This document shows, one piece after another, positions 22,196 to 35,200 of a stretch of 64,000 nt of DNA (within the stretch, counting starts at the first letter, position 1; the number at the start of each line of letters is the position of its first letter). A model generated the notes under the pieces. That model saw only the letters and a list, made by a program, of their open reading frames with translations, ran no database searches and was not told the DNA's origin. This stretch comes from Trogon surrucura (taxonomy: Eukaryota; Chordata; Aves; Trogoniformes; Trogonidae), in assembly GCA_020746105.1 (NCBI GenBank), contig CM036620.1:41009206-41073205 (forward strand), written 5' to 3'. The translations under genes were made by a program, and so were the position numbers.

Positions 22196-25100
22196 TCACT
22201 GTGATCCAGGGAGTATCTCGGGATTCCTTGTGGTGCCAGGGAGGTGTGCTGTGAGAACATGAGGGTGAACGCAGAGTCTGTCCTCACAAGCTGGCTGTGC
22301 CACTCTGGCACTCTTCTGAAAGTGGAAAGCAAGCATTCATGTGCCCTTCAGTTAAAGCGGTTTTGCACCTGTGCTTTCTCTTAACTCATGTGCGTATTGT
22401 AGCAAGTCAGAGACCAGGTGAATCAGGAAATCCATCAAACGTTTTCAAGGAATTGAGATTGCTTAGTTTTCAGAAGGAAGCTCAGGAGCCTGTTTCCATG
22501 TTACAAATCAAGGGATAAGCGCCTTCCTCTGCCAGAAGTAGCTGCCTGAGCCTGTGGAAAGGAGAGGACTCAGCTTTCTCATCAGCCTTTTGTAGTGACT
22601 AGCACAGATGCCCTGTGCTTGGTGTACTGAGTCTGGTAAACTTTCCTGGATGCCTGGTTCTCCTTATACATCATGAAAGTATCACAATCAGCTATGAATA
22701 CATAAATTTGTAGCCTTGTCTAAGGGTACATTTTGCAATAGGTTTGATTTAAAGAAAAATCACCTATTATTTATATAAACTTGAAGTTCTGAAATACTAC
22801 ATTAAAAAAAAAGAACTCTTCATATAATCTTCCCTATCATTAAAACCAGCAAATTAGTTAAGTGAAGAAATGATAATTGCAAGTGATTTTTATGACATAA
22901 GTGTGTGCTGCTTTGTAAAAATAATTGCAGTTCTTGTGCCAAATACTTTTAAACCTCTAATTGATTTTTAATAATTTTGACAGGAGGTTCCTTTTGTGAG
23001 CTTTAACAATTAATATTGTAATAGAGCTATCTAGGGACTTCCCTGATTAAGTTCAAACAGTTTATACTCTAATACATTGTAGGATTTTGCAATCAATTAC
23101 TCTAAGTAGAACTGATGGAATGTCTATTAAGTTTGTTAAATATTTCTGAATATAATTTTCAATTTTAAGTGGCTTATGACACTATTGAGCATAAGGCATA
23201 ATGGTTGGAATTCCTAAAGCAAGATATCTGCATCAGGTTGAATATTTGAAGGGAGTTTTTCAGGCAAAATGTGTATTTCAGAAGCCTCAAGTAGGGAAAA
23301 TTTGCTTATTTATACGTATTATTTTACTCCAATAATTTTACTGTCCTCCTACTTTGAAGCAGAAAGGTGATTTTACATCAAAAGGGAGATTTTATCAAAT
23401 CCATGCTTATTATCTACTTCATAAGCTGAAATTTGGACAGGTTTTAAGACTTTTAGTAGTACCACATTTTACATCACCAATGAAAAGTTTTCACTTCTTC
23501 CTGGGTAGCTAGAGCTTCAAAGATCTTTTTGTCCCTTAGTGTCATTAACCTTGACCATTCCAAGGAGCATTAGAGAAGAATCCTATGGAGTAGTAGGTGG
23601 GAAAGATGGAGAGAAACATGTCATTGTGTCTGCTGAGAGAAACTTAGAATTGAAAATGTGGCAGGTGAGGTCTGTGTCATAAGTGACATGGGAATATGAA
23701 GGGCGAAGAATGGGCATAGAATCCAATAAGATTAGGAGACAGATATGGGGGAAAGAAGCTAGGATTGGATTTACAAAGGAAAGGCAACAGAACAAAGAGA
23801 AGTTAGGAGTCAGAAGAGAATCTGTACAATTTGATCTGGTGACGGTAGCACTGGGATAAGTGAGGTATTTTGGAAATAAGGCAATGAAAGCAGGATGAAG
23901 TACAGATAAGACAAGAAGCAGATGACTTTGGGGAGTCTTGATTTCACCCATGTTGCTGGAGGTGGGATTTGGGAGCTATTTTGGATTAATACTCTTTTGT
24001 TACAAGATCTGATTCAAAAATAGTCATTAAGTACCAAAGATCATTTGCATTCCTGACTGTACCAAAGTACGTGTTTCAAGTCCCAGAATGAAGTTGCTTC
24101 CTAAGCAGGGCCACAGTAGGCATGAAAAAGAAGAGATAGAAGAGAAATTATTATAGCTTAATGAAATTTATCATCCAGCCCACCAGTGCTGCCCTTGTCT
24201 CTGGAGCCACTATGAACTATTAATATTAAGTATATATTAAAATGTGTGGATGGTACCTTGCCGGCCAAAGGCTTATTTGATTACAGGTGAGGCTGAACAT
24301 TGATTTTTATGACAGAGATATGGCTACAAGGTGTAGCTTTTTCAGCATGAATTTTAATTTGGTCGAGATGTCTATTTTCTCTTGATTTTGGATTAGAGAT
24401 ACACACTTGAAATTGATTACTTGCAATGTTAATGCTATGGGAATCTCAAAATAGTTTTAAATCGGAAATAACATCTGTCTGTATTTGTGATTCTCCAGAG
24501 GAGGCATCTGTCTATTTTTCTTGCCTAGTTTCATGGGTAAGTTCTAGCAAAATTCAGTGTCCATCAATAATTATTATTCATTGTCATTAAATCTATTGAG
24601 GCCTTTGGTAACGATATGTCTAATCTACAGATTTAGAAATTAACATATATGGTTCACTGAGATATCCTTGAAATACAGAATATAGATGGTGGGTGTGTTC
24701 ATCTTTCTTCTTCATTTGGGAGCGGTGATTTCCATGAGTTTTTCGTGGTAGAGTGTAAGCCATACCTTTATATCACGTGGTAGCAAAACTGCACATTTTG
24801 TTGTGTTTTGCAGTTGGACACTTCCCCTCTCCTAACCGCCTCCCGACAAACTTAAGTGATGAGTTGTTAGTTCTTACTGTGTTGTGTATCTGAAGCCATA
24901 CTTGATAAGGTTTGTCCGTTTCAAGTGTTACATTGTCTGAACTCATAGAAACTTATAACAAGAAAGATACTTAATATATTTTTATAAAAATGTAGTTGCT
25001 AATGGGGAGCATTTAACCATAATTGATAATTAGCATTATTGACTTGCCTCAGTATCCTAAATAACATGTTTCCTATCTAGACACTACAATCACTTGGGTT

Positions 25101-25721
25101 ACCTTCACTGAATATTTAGTGTAAGGTCTTGTTTCTTAGTTGAGAATATTTACTTTTCCATAGAAGAGGTAGGAATTGCTTCTATTCATTGTTTCTGATG
25201 GTTTGGTCTAAGTCTTTGGAAGGCATTAATCTTCCAAAGTTGAAAATTCGGCCAAAATTGGTGAATTTTGCATCGTTCAATGTAAGGTCTGTTGTAATCA
25301 TAATTTATGCTAACCTGCTAATTTTCAAGTACTTCATCAATCAGTAGGCAATGTAATAAAGATTCTTCAGTTTGTGATTGACATTTTTAGACAGATTCTC
25401 CTTCTCAGCATTATTTTTGAGCCCTGAAAACTGGAAACGTTTTATAAGTGACCTTTTGAAAATGAGCTGGAATATTTTAATTTTTTTTAAATCTGAAGGA
25501 AGCATTTCATATTTGACATAATTAACACCATTTGTTAACAAGTTATAGGGTTTATTTAAAAGATAAAATGAAAGGAATTTGTGCATTCCAAATCAAGATG
25601 GAACAGTGTATCAGTGGGCATTAACTCAGGTCCTGGAAGACAATTTAAGGGAAAGTTACACTAAGGATGAAAAAAAACCTAAGACTTTAAAAGAAAACTG
25701 CACCACTGCTTCAGAATACTG
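22196..25721. other. Intronic sequence with a purine-rich stretch
   Basis: Mostly AT-rich. From about 23580 to 23950 the + strand is clearly purine-rich. That alone explains a 122-codon open frame on the - strand, so I do not call a gene there. Nothing else is recognised. Confidence 0.6.
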
Positions 25722-25891
25722 AGTGCTGGCACATGTTTCCCAGGGAGGCTGTGAAATCTCTGCCCTGGTGATACTGAAAAGCCATCTGGACATGATCCTG
25801 GGCACCCTGCTCTAAGTGGCCCTGCTTGAGCACGGGAGGGAGTTGGACCAGATGACCTTCAAAGGTCCCTTCCAGCCTCGGCCATTCTGTG
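25722..25891 (+). mobile_element. CR1 LINE 3' fragment (170 bp), old
   Basis: The + strand reads GAGTGCTGGCACA, CAGGGAGGCTGTGAAATCTC, GGACATGATCCTGG, TTGGACCAGATGACCTTC and AAAGGTCCCTTCCAGCC, and ends at CCATTCTGTG. This is the CR1 3' end with several mismatches. It lies in the sense orientation of GALNTL6. Confidence 0.93.
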
Positions 25892-27428
25892 CACCCAGCA
25901 TTAAGCCTGTATTACTTAGGGGCTATAGACTGGATTGGGTTAAGATCCTTGGACGTAAAAAGGATAGGTGCAAAAACATATATTAAAAAACATAAAAATA
26001 AACTCAAAAAGATGAAACCCCATCACATTTTGATTTATTTATTTTTAATGATCCAGCTTAACCAGTATTCATGGGTTTTATTTGCTTTTGCAAGGGTTCA
26101 GAGCACAGGTGAATCTAATTCAGCATAAGGAATTAACCTCTCCGATCAGTCTTGACTTTCTTAGTGGCTTGAAAGTGAAGCAAATGCAACTGAAGCCAGG
26201 TCTGGGTACGATGTGTAAAAATATTTGGTTTACTTTATAATTTATTTAATGAGGAAATTGCACAGCTCAAGGGACTGGTAATGGGATATGTAATCTATCA
26301 CCTTGGAAAAAAACAAGTGTAAATAAGGTCACCATGAGTAGTGGTCATAGAATTTTTGGCGTTCCTGTGGGTCACTGAATGCATCTGTGAAATGAGATTG
26401 GTCTCAGTCCAGCTCACAGACTTTCAATGTTCTTTTCATCTCAGGAAACCTCAGCTTTTGCTGACAGTTTCCACAGACAGATCAAGAATTTCTGTGATCC
26501 ATCTGTTTGAGAGAAGAGCTGCAGGTGTAATATATTTAGGTATGTTTTGATGCTGCCTGATGCTATATCTGTATGAAGTAGGTTGTTTCAGAGTCACTGG
26601 TTTAGATGGTGTGTCTGTTTTTTGTTTGTTTTTTAAAATAATGTGTGTTATTAATTTTAAGCAAAGACCTATTATTTTTAATGCTTATTTGTTTTCTATT
26701 ATAACAAATCTTTGAAACAATTTAGTTAAAACTTTATTGTTAACAAAGTTTAATGGCACACACAAAGCTGATTTGGATTCTAAGCTTCTCTGCTTTTTTT
26801 CCTGCTTTTTTAAAGACTTTTACTATGTGTTTATTTTTTTGTAATTAGATCCTGTCAAAAATCTTGAGTTAATGAACCCTTCAATTAGTAAAAATCAAGA
26901 CTATGAATGGTAAAATATCTCATTATAGGGTGTGAATAAGCATGATCTTCCTGAGAATTTTGCTGGGAGCTTTGTTAAGAGAAAAAAATAATTGTCTTCC
27001 ACACATACTATGAGGCTGATGAAGTAATATATTTAGGACAATGCGAGGCATAAGTATGGCAACTTACTGGGTCAAATCTCTGTGACTTCTCCAGCCTCAC
27101 CTGTTGATTCTTCATCAGAGAAGCTATGAAGTTAATTTTTGCATGTAAGGGTCTGAAGTACCAGCTCATACTGCTTTCCTGCTACCAACCATTCTAGAAT
27201 AAAATTATGACTTTTTAAAAACTCTTATAGCAATGGAAGAATGTAATTGACAAGTTATGCATAAATAATTTTATTTTGAACAGAAACATAAGCATATGAA
27301 GCAAGGGTTTTTTAAACTAAGAGATCATGAAAAATTAAACACATTTTGCATTCCCTTCTTTCTGTCCAGGTAAGAGATTAAAAACCTCAGGGTTTATGAG
27401 TTTGAAAAATGGGATTTAAAAGCTCATA

Positions 27429-27453
27429 CCCCCCCCCCCCCCCCCCCCCCCCC
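27429..27453. repeat. Poly(C) run of 25
   Basis: Twenty-five consecutive C on the + strand (G on the - strand), in otherwise AT-rich DNA. It may form a G-quadruplex on the - strand, and its length is a likely place for sequencing error. Confidence 0.9.
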
Positions 27454-30400
27454 AAAACTGAATGATTTCCCCTGTTCCTCATCTTGTATAATCCTCTCCT
27501 TCTGTAACCAGACATGCTCGCTGTTGCCTGTCATTCCATTCCTTGGCATGTGATGGAGCCACTGAGATCTTTGTTGTGTTCTTCAGCTAATACTTTCATC
27601 CTAGTTTGGACAACTCTGCTACGTTCGTTGCAATACCTTAACCTTTGTATCTTAAGAAGCAATTATACAAAGACATTGTTAGCAGTCATAAGCGTTTTCC
27701 GTGCAGACGTAGTACTTGATTTGAGGGAGGGGACTTCTTTGCAATAAATTATCCATCAAAGGCACTGGTAATTGCAATGTATGAGATATTTTTAAACTCT
27801 GTGCTACTGATTCCACAAACATGCACTGTCCAAACAAGATAACTGCATTGTTTTGGACTGTGCAGAAAGAGAACTTTGAGGGTCAGTGGAAACTCCTGTG
27901 TTGACATTTGTGACTCATCCCCTGGTCTGGCCCCTCTCTTATTTTACATTCTTGACCCTTGAAGATCTTAGATCTTAATTATTCCCACTAAAATGTTCTG
28001 AAGTGATCACAATAAAATGTTTGATACACATACTAAAGAGTGTACTTTGAATGCTACTTTTTAATTTATTTGGCTTAGTTTGTGTCTGAAACATCTACAG
28101 TATTTGAAGATTTTTCTATTTCCATCATCTCTGTGTGCTCAAAGAGAAAGAGCAAATAATAGAGATTTCATAATAGTTCTGCTTAGATTTTTGTGATGTA
28201 AACATAAATTTGAAGGTTAACCTCCCTATAGTTATCCTGCTTGAGTGATATATATATGACTTGTACTCATCACTTGCACTTCTTCATATCCTATTCTGTA
28301 CTTGTTTTCTACTGACTAATTCTTTGGTAATGTGTGTCAGCTGATCAAGCTTCTCTCTCAAGTTGATTCAGGCCTTTGCAGAAGCAGACAGTTAAAAAAC
28401 ATTGCTTCAGTCACTTCCTTTTAAAATAAAATTGTCATGAAACCATGTGCATCCAAGCTGTCCCCCGAAGTCCCTTAACATCCAGAACAGCAATTTGATT
28501 TTTCCAAACATCCATGCCATTCCATTTTGTGGCAATACAAAATTGCTGTCATACCTATAATAAATATACTAACTGTGATGCATACAACATTTTTGGGATA
28601 GAAGGAAGAAATCATACACACCTACCAAAACATATAAGCCTTTATTTCCATAGTTTGAATAAATTATTGCAGTCCAAGGCTTTAACAACATAGCGAGAGA
28701 CATTAATCCACTTCTCTGTGTAGTACTCTGTCTCCTGACTGCTATTATCTAGCTATATGGATACCCAGATTTTCAACACAGAACGGAGTGAAATAAGGGT
28801 TATTTAAACCATTAAGACAGACTACTCAGAAAGATTATTTTTTTTACGAGTTAAGTTCCAGTTCATAATTAATGAAATGTGTGATTCAGTGACTGTGGAT
28901 CTGAAAACAGGTATGGTGCTCTTCAGTTTCTTCCCTGGATTGTTCATTTTGTTGGAAAGATGAGGCTTTTCTTTGAAGTCCTCAGTGTGTGGCCAAATAT
29001 TGCAGCTGTTGAGCTTTGGAAAGAAACTCAGAGTCAACGCCTTGTAGGATGAAGAGCTGAAAAGTCCCTGAGAAAAACTGTTGCAATGTGGCTTCTTTGA
29101 CTAACTAGGATACCGGAATCTCCAGGGCTTGCTAGTTGCAAATACCTTCACCAGGTAAGCTTCCTTAATGTTGCTGTACAGTACAAAAAATGCTTATAGA
29201 AAGGACATTGAATCTATGTCCATTCCAGATAGTTTTAATTAATTTATTATTGCTCTAATATTGAATTTAAAAACAAGGCTAACTGAAGTGAAGAGCAATT
29301 CTGGATGTACGTCTACTTAGAGTTTTCTGTTGAAGAAAGGAACAACCTGTTAAATAATTTTGGTGGAACTTGTTTTTTCTTTATTACATAAGTTTTAATA
29401 AATTCTCTTTATGACCAATAACTAAGAGTACGTAATTAAGATAAAATAGTAACCGTGCTTTTAGACATAAAATCAGCACTTAAGTAACCCCACACATTCA
29501 AATAGTCCTCTCCTAATCAATCTCAAAAGCAGGGGGTGATGAAAAGCAAAACAGGTTTTGTAGTAGTGGAAATAGGGCAAGGATGAGTAACTGAAATTAC
29601 TACTGAGAGATGCAGATTATGCTACGGGGGATCAGCTATGGGAGACAAAAAAACAGGTCTGAGATAAAATCATCTTTAAATTACTTTTATGTACACACAA
29701 CTGCAGTGCAGCTGCATCATAGATTTTTTTTTTAATGTATAACCTCCAAGCTGTAAATATGAAAATAGTCTAAAGTGAAAAGTAAATCTGAAGGATCAAA
29801 TTGCTGCTAAAATAGGCTTTCATCTAGCAGTATATAGGTTTTCATTGATATGATAATGTAATTATCTAATCTAAAATTATACTAGAATAAAACAGTAAAA
29901 TATGTATCAAAATTATGAGGACCTCTTCTGCTCTTAACAGTTATCAGAGCTGATGGAAACACAGTTAACCTACAAAGTGCCTGATGTATTTTTCTGTGCT
30001 TTCATCACAACTGTTTCTGATTTGTCTTTCAAGCTGACCCCTTTGTGGAGTCATATGTTTGACAGACATCATAGGCAGTGGCAATTCACAAGTAAATTAC
30101 TCAGTCACTGGAATTAATGCTACTATTGTCCTAGTATCTGTATTTTTATCTTGTATCTTCATGGCTCTGAAGTTGCATTCTCGAAGGTCTCCATGTCAGT
30201 AACGAAAAGCAGAGCACATAGGCTTAATAATAGAATAATCTACTACGAAGAATTTTTGTGGTGTTGGGAACTGTATGTTTGATGGGTTTTTTTTAATTGA
30301 AATGCTGAATATAAGCTGCACCTCTGCTTCTTAGAGGTGCTTGCGACTGTCATTCTCTACAGATGTTGTCTTTCAAGACCCCTGAAATCCAGCTTTTGAA

Positions 30401-32206
30401 TGTCAGACTTTGCCATTACAGGAGGCTCATCTGTCTAGGTCTCAGTCTTTGTCTGCACTCAGTCACTTGTTGAGAGGTCTGGCCTTTTTAGTCTTGTTTT
30501 GCTCCTGGTAGTCTGTTTGAACTCCATTCTGCAAATAACTGCACCATTTAAAAAACAAAATGGGATGTGTCCCTGTTGTTGCTTGGCTGCTGAAATGTAT
30601 CCAGTTCCCCATCATCAGCTCCTGAGAAAATGGACATTCAACATCAATGGCCATGTTGGTGGGAAACGTGTTCTTCTACAGAAGAGCTGTAAGTGCCAGA
30701 AGCTCTTGATTCTCCTGTCATGGTTTCTCAGACAGAGAATGTCTGTGACCTTTCAAGCTTCTGATACAAGACTGGTACTGTAATTTGCAGACAGGGATTT
30801 GATCATAAATAGCCCTTTTGTATCAAAATCAAATCCATAACCTGAGACAAGGTATCTTGGAAACTCCCGTGAAAATAAGGCTTCTTTATTCGGATATAGG
30901 AAATTAAGATTCTGGAACTCAGGTGAATTATTGCCATTGGAAAAGCAATTCCCATCACATCTTGCGGTTTTAATTTTTTTATTTTAAGATTGCCGTAGTG
31001 CCCAAAAGTCCCAGTCCTGAAGCATATTTCTCTGTTGTAGCCAGAATAAAGCTTCAAGGGCATCCCTTACTTCCTGTTCTATCATCTTTGCTAAAAATGC
31101 TAAAACTTTTGTAACCTGTTTCCTTCATATTGTCTATCATGATCAAATGTGTATACCAATTCTCAGTTGTTGATCACAGCATTAATAACTGATTTAAGTA
31201 ATTTTGTTATTGCTACAGAAAAAGTAATATAATGTAACCCACTTTATTGCTCCTAAGACCCTGCAAGTAGTATTCTTAATAAAACATGGTAATCGTAATT
31301 ATCCCCATTGAAGTAAGCAAGCAGGGATCTAATTATAATCCAAAAGCTATAATTTGTTGTAAAAAGCTGATGCTGTAACACAGAAAAAAATCTAGAGTTG
31401 AGCTCTACTTTGAAAGATTTAAATAATTGCACCAGAAAACTCTGTGACAGGTTTACAGTTACGAAAATGGTTGAAAACTATGCCCTGCAAAAAAACTCAG
31501 TCCAATATCTATTTTCAATATGCTTTTTTCAGTAGGCTTAGAAAGATACCTAATGAAAGAATCTGTAATGAACTTCTAATACTAACACAAGGTAATTCTT
31601 TCTTGATATAGAGGTCTTGAATCATTGGTGTTGCCAGATTTCTTTGTTTTCATTCCAGCAAACTTTTGAGACTAGCCTGAATTTTTAATATAAATTTTTA
31701 GACAGATATATGAGAATCATCCCGATTATCATAAAAAATATGTTGAGACTAAACAAGTTAAATTTTTAAATCAAAAGACTTTGAGATTCAAAAGTAGAGG
31801 TTTCACAATGCTTACGGAAAGGCATCATTTGTTTTCATTACATAAAATCTGCCTTAGATAGAAAGCTGTGGATCATTCAGAAATGTGACAGCTGAGGGTA
31901 TAAGCGTTTTCTCTTGAGAGAGTTGCAATGCTGTCAGAGAAGGAAATAAGGCATCTGCAGAATTCTGGTAAAGAAAATGGTATATCTTGATGATTTAAAG
32001 TCTGTGGAAAAAGCTTGTTTAACCTATCTCAGCAGTCACTAAAGCAGCTGAACTCATTATTGAAAGGTTGACCCGTCTGCCATACAGCCTATTCAGTTTT
32101 ATATCTTTCAGTAATGGTTTTAAAAAGATCATGGATATACTCTATATCACATGCTTCATTCTCAACATCACTGAGTTTTTGACACCAGTGATTATGACTG
32201 AAAGAC

Positions 32207-32247
32207 CTAAAACAAAAAAACAAAAAAAAACAAAAACAAAAACAATT
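32207..32247. repeat. CAAA/CAAAAA-type simple repeat
   Basis: About 40 bases of A runs (5-9) each broken by a single C. A simple sequence repeat. Confidence 0.85.
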
Positions 32248-35200
32248 TAGGTGGTATTTATTTCCTCCTATGGAATTCTGCACTTATCTGTTAATGACAT
32301 TAAAAAAAAAAACAACTCCAGGCAACCCTACCTTGATACTAATGCCTCACTATTTGTATTTCCTCTATCTACACCTTTTAGTACATCTGCTAGTGCATAC
32401 TATTAGTTCTAATGGGAGTGCAAATAATAATAATATAAATATTATGCTTTGTGAAGCTGTTAAGTTTTTGGTTTAAAATATACTAGAGGTTTTTTTCAGT
32501 CAGGATAAATACTATCAGCCAGATGTGATTATCTTGTGTTGTTATTTACTTATCTTCTTAGGTATAAGCCCATGGAAATTTAGTCAATATCAGATAGGAT
32601 CATGATGTCCAAGTCTCATCTGGGGATCATGAATTAAGACGTTTTGAATGACCGTTTCAACTCTAGAATCCCCTTGACTAAATACATTTTAGTTTTATTT
32701 TTCGGATTCCAACGTAAGTAATATGATTTTTTGGCACTGGAACAGAGCTGAACAAAATTGGTTTTGGAAGGTTAAAGTCATTTTAACACCTCTGACCTCA
32801 AATGGTTTTGGTTTATGGTTTTTTAAAATTATTTTTTATTTCCATTTCAAGTGATCTGTAATTTCTTTTGTATTGTTTCAGGCAGTGAATAGGATTAAAA
32901 AAAAGATAAATATTGACACATCTGATCATCATATCTGCATACATAGTCATCTGTATTTTCATGCCACATGAGTTGGAATATTCCTAGTGATGATGCCAGT
33001 AGCAGAGATAACAGTTTGTAGGTCAGTGACAGAAAAATCTCAATTGGAACTAGCATTTCCGTATGTTCTCTCCTGTTCTGCACCATCAGCATGTGTAGGG
33101 CATATTATTTTCTCTTCTTGTTTTTTACCCTTTTGCTTTCTGGGGCATCCGTTTCACTTGGACTCCACTCTGGAACCTCATCTCCTCATCTCATACCACT
33201 ATATTACAGGTGTCAATAGTGCTTGTGATCAGGTGGGGAATTGCTGAAGGTGCCCCCTCACTTTCTGTCCCACGGTTAGTTGCTAGATCCTGGTGTGGCT
33301 GAGAACTAGACAGACCATCAGTTCTGAGTGCTCAATGAGAATTGCATTCTGTGGCATGAGTTTCATCTTTTCTGCAACATACAGGAGGTGTCTGTGAGTA
33401 TTTTTAATTTTACCATACTTGCAATAATCATTCACTGTGCCCTGTTTGAACTATATCAAATTAAACTTAAGAATCTATGGCGTGATGAAGGAATACCTTC
33501 TTTAGCCTGTATGTTTAAACAAAAGCACATATACAGAACTGACACAAGGACATGTAATGCAAACTGGTAATGCAACTAATATGGATTATAGTCAAATAAG
33601 TATATTTATGATTGCTTGCTATCACAGAAATATTCTCATAATCAATATTCAAACTTTTTTATCTTTTTTATCTTTAAAAAGTCATGTACTTGTCACAACA
33701 TATAAGATATTTAAAAAAACAAGAAAGCTCTTGTGCTTCAGTTTAAAAATGCAAAGGTGCATCGCCTATTGTAGCAGAACTAGAATGTGTATTTTATAGT
33801 TCCATAAATATTGACCGTGTGTAGATTTTTGTTAGCTTACAATTTAATATGTTAATATCTAACAAAATCTACCAAGATTCAACACATTACTCTATGGCAA
33901 ATAACTCTGTCATAAATAATCATCGGACATAACTTGAAAAATATTTATGATACACTACATATGAACTACATATGCGTATTACACAAGGATCTGAAATAAT
34001 TTGTTACATTAGGGTAATGTAGGTCTGTTACATACTTAATACAATTTTTAAAAATACCAGATGTTTTAAGAAAGAAATACAGTGGTGGCCTCAAAACCAG
34101 CTTTTGACCATAACTGTCATGCTTTGACACACAGATATCCTCTGAAATCTGCTCTTTGTCTTTACATATCACCACATACTGTGCGGGTGAGAGCACAAGT
34201 TAAGCTCTCCTGGTATCTGCTCAGGGAACTTGTGCTTCTGTAAGCTTTAGACAGTCAGAGGTCTTCAAGACAGTTTGGAGGAAGAGTAGGTGGAGAGGAT
34301 GAAATCTGCTAATGAGGGTTGTCACAACACAAAGTGGTGTTATAGCAGCTAAATTATTCACACAGCTCCCGTTTAAAAATCACCAAACCCACTCTTCATA
34401 TTCATTACTCGCTTGTCACATCTAAAAAATAAATAAAAGTAACTCTTCTGACTCTGACTTTAGTTTAATTCAAATAGAAAGAGCAGATTTAACAATATGA
34501 CTTCAGGTGGTGTTGCACAATTCTAACTCAAAGAAACTTACTCTCATAGCAGAAATTTAACCTGACCTGAGGAGGGACAAAAGTGATAAAAATCAAACTT
34601 TGACCAGAGCTCCACAGGCAGTGTGAGGAATACAGCAATAATAGCTAGCAATTTGAAATTTGTCTTTCAAAACATGTCTATACATGCTACTGCCTGCCCT
34701 ACAGCCAGGTGATCACAGAGCTGTTGGTCTGAAGTGTTCTGAAATCCTCAGCGTAAGGAGAGAGGCATTAGTTCTTTCTGTTCTGGTTTTCAATCCTGTA
34801 GTCTTGGGACTCTGATACAACATCCTTCCTTTAAACAAGCTGACTGCCACGTTTCAACTCTGAAATCAGTGTCTTGAGTCTCCATGTGTCTACCCCATGC
34901 TCACTCATGCATGCACTCCCTCAGCATCTGATGATACTCAGGCATCAGTTTAACTCGTTTGTGGATATGCTAAATCATGAGCAGTGTAGGCACAGCAGAT
35001 CTTTGTAGCAATAGCCAATTTTAAAAGTACTTGGAGAAAAATGTTTTTAGAATACCCTCATAGATCAAGCTGAGTGTTTGGATTAGACAGAGAGGGCACC
35101 TTGGCCTTTATTCTCCAGTGTATGACATCAATACATGACATACGGTGTCAGTAAAAAACATCCTCTTCCTTTAAAAGGAATTTTTTATTTCCATAAGTTC

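Noticed and set aside
23583..23951. 122-codon - strand frame
   Set aside because: It follows from the purine-rich + strand, has no family resemblance and no splice context.
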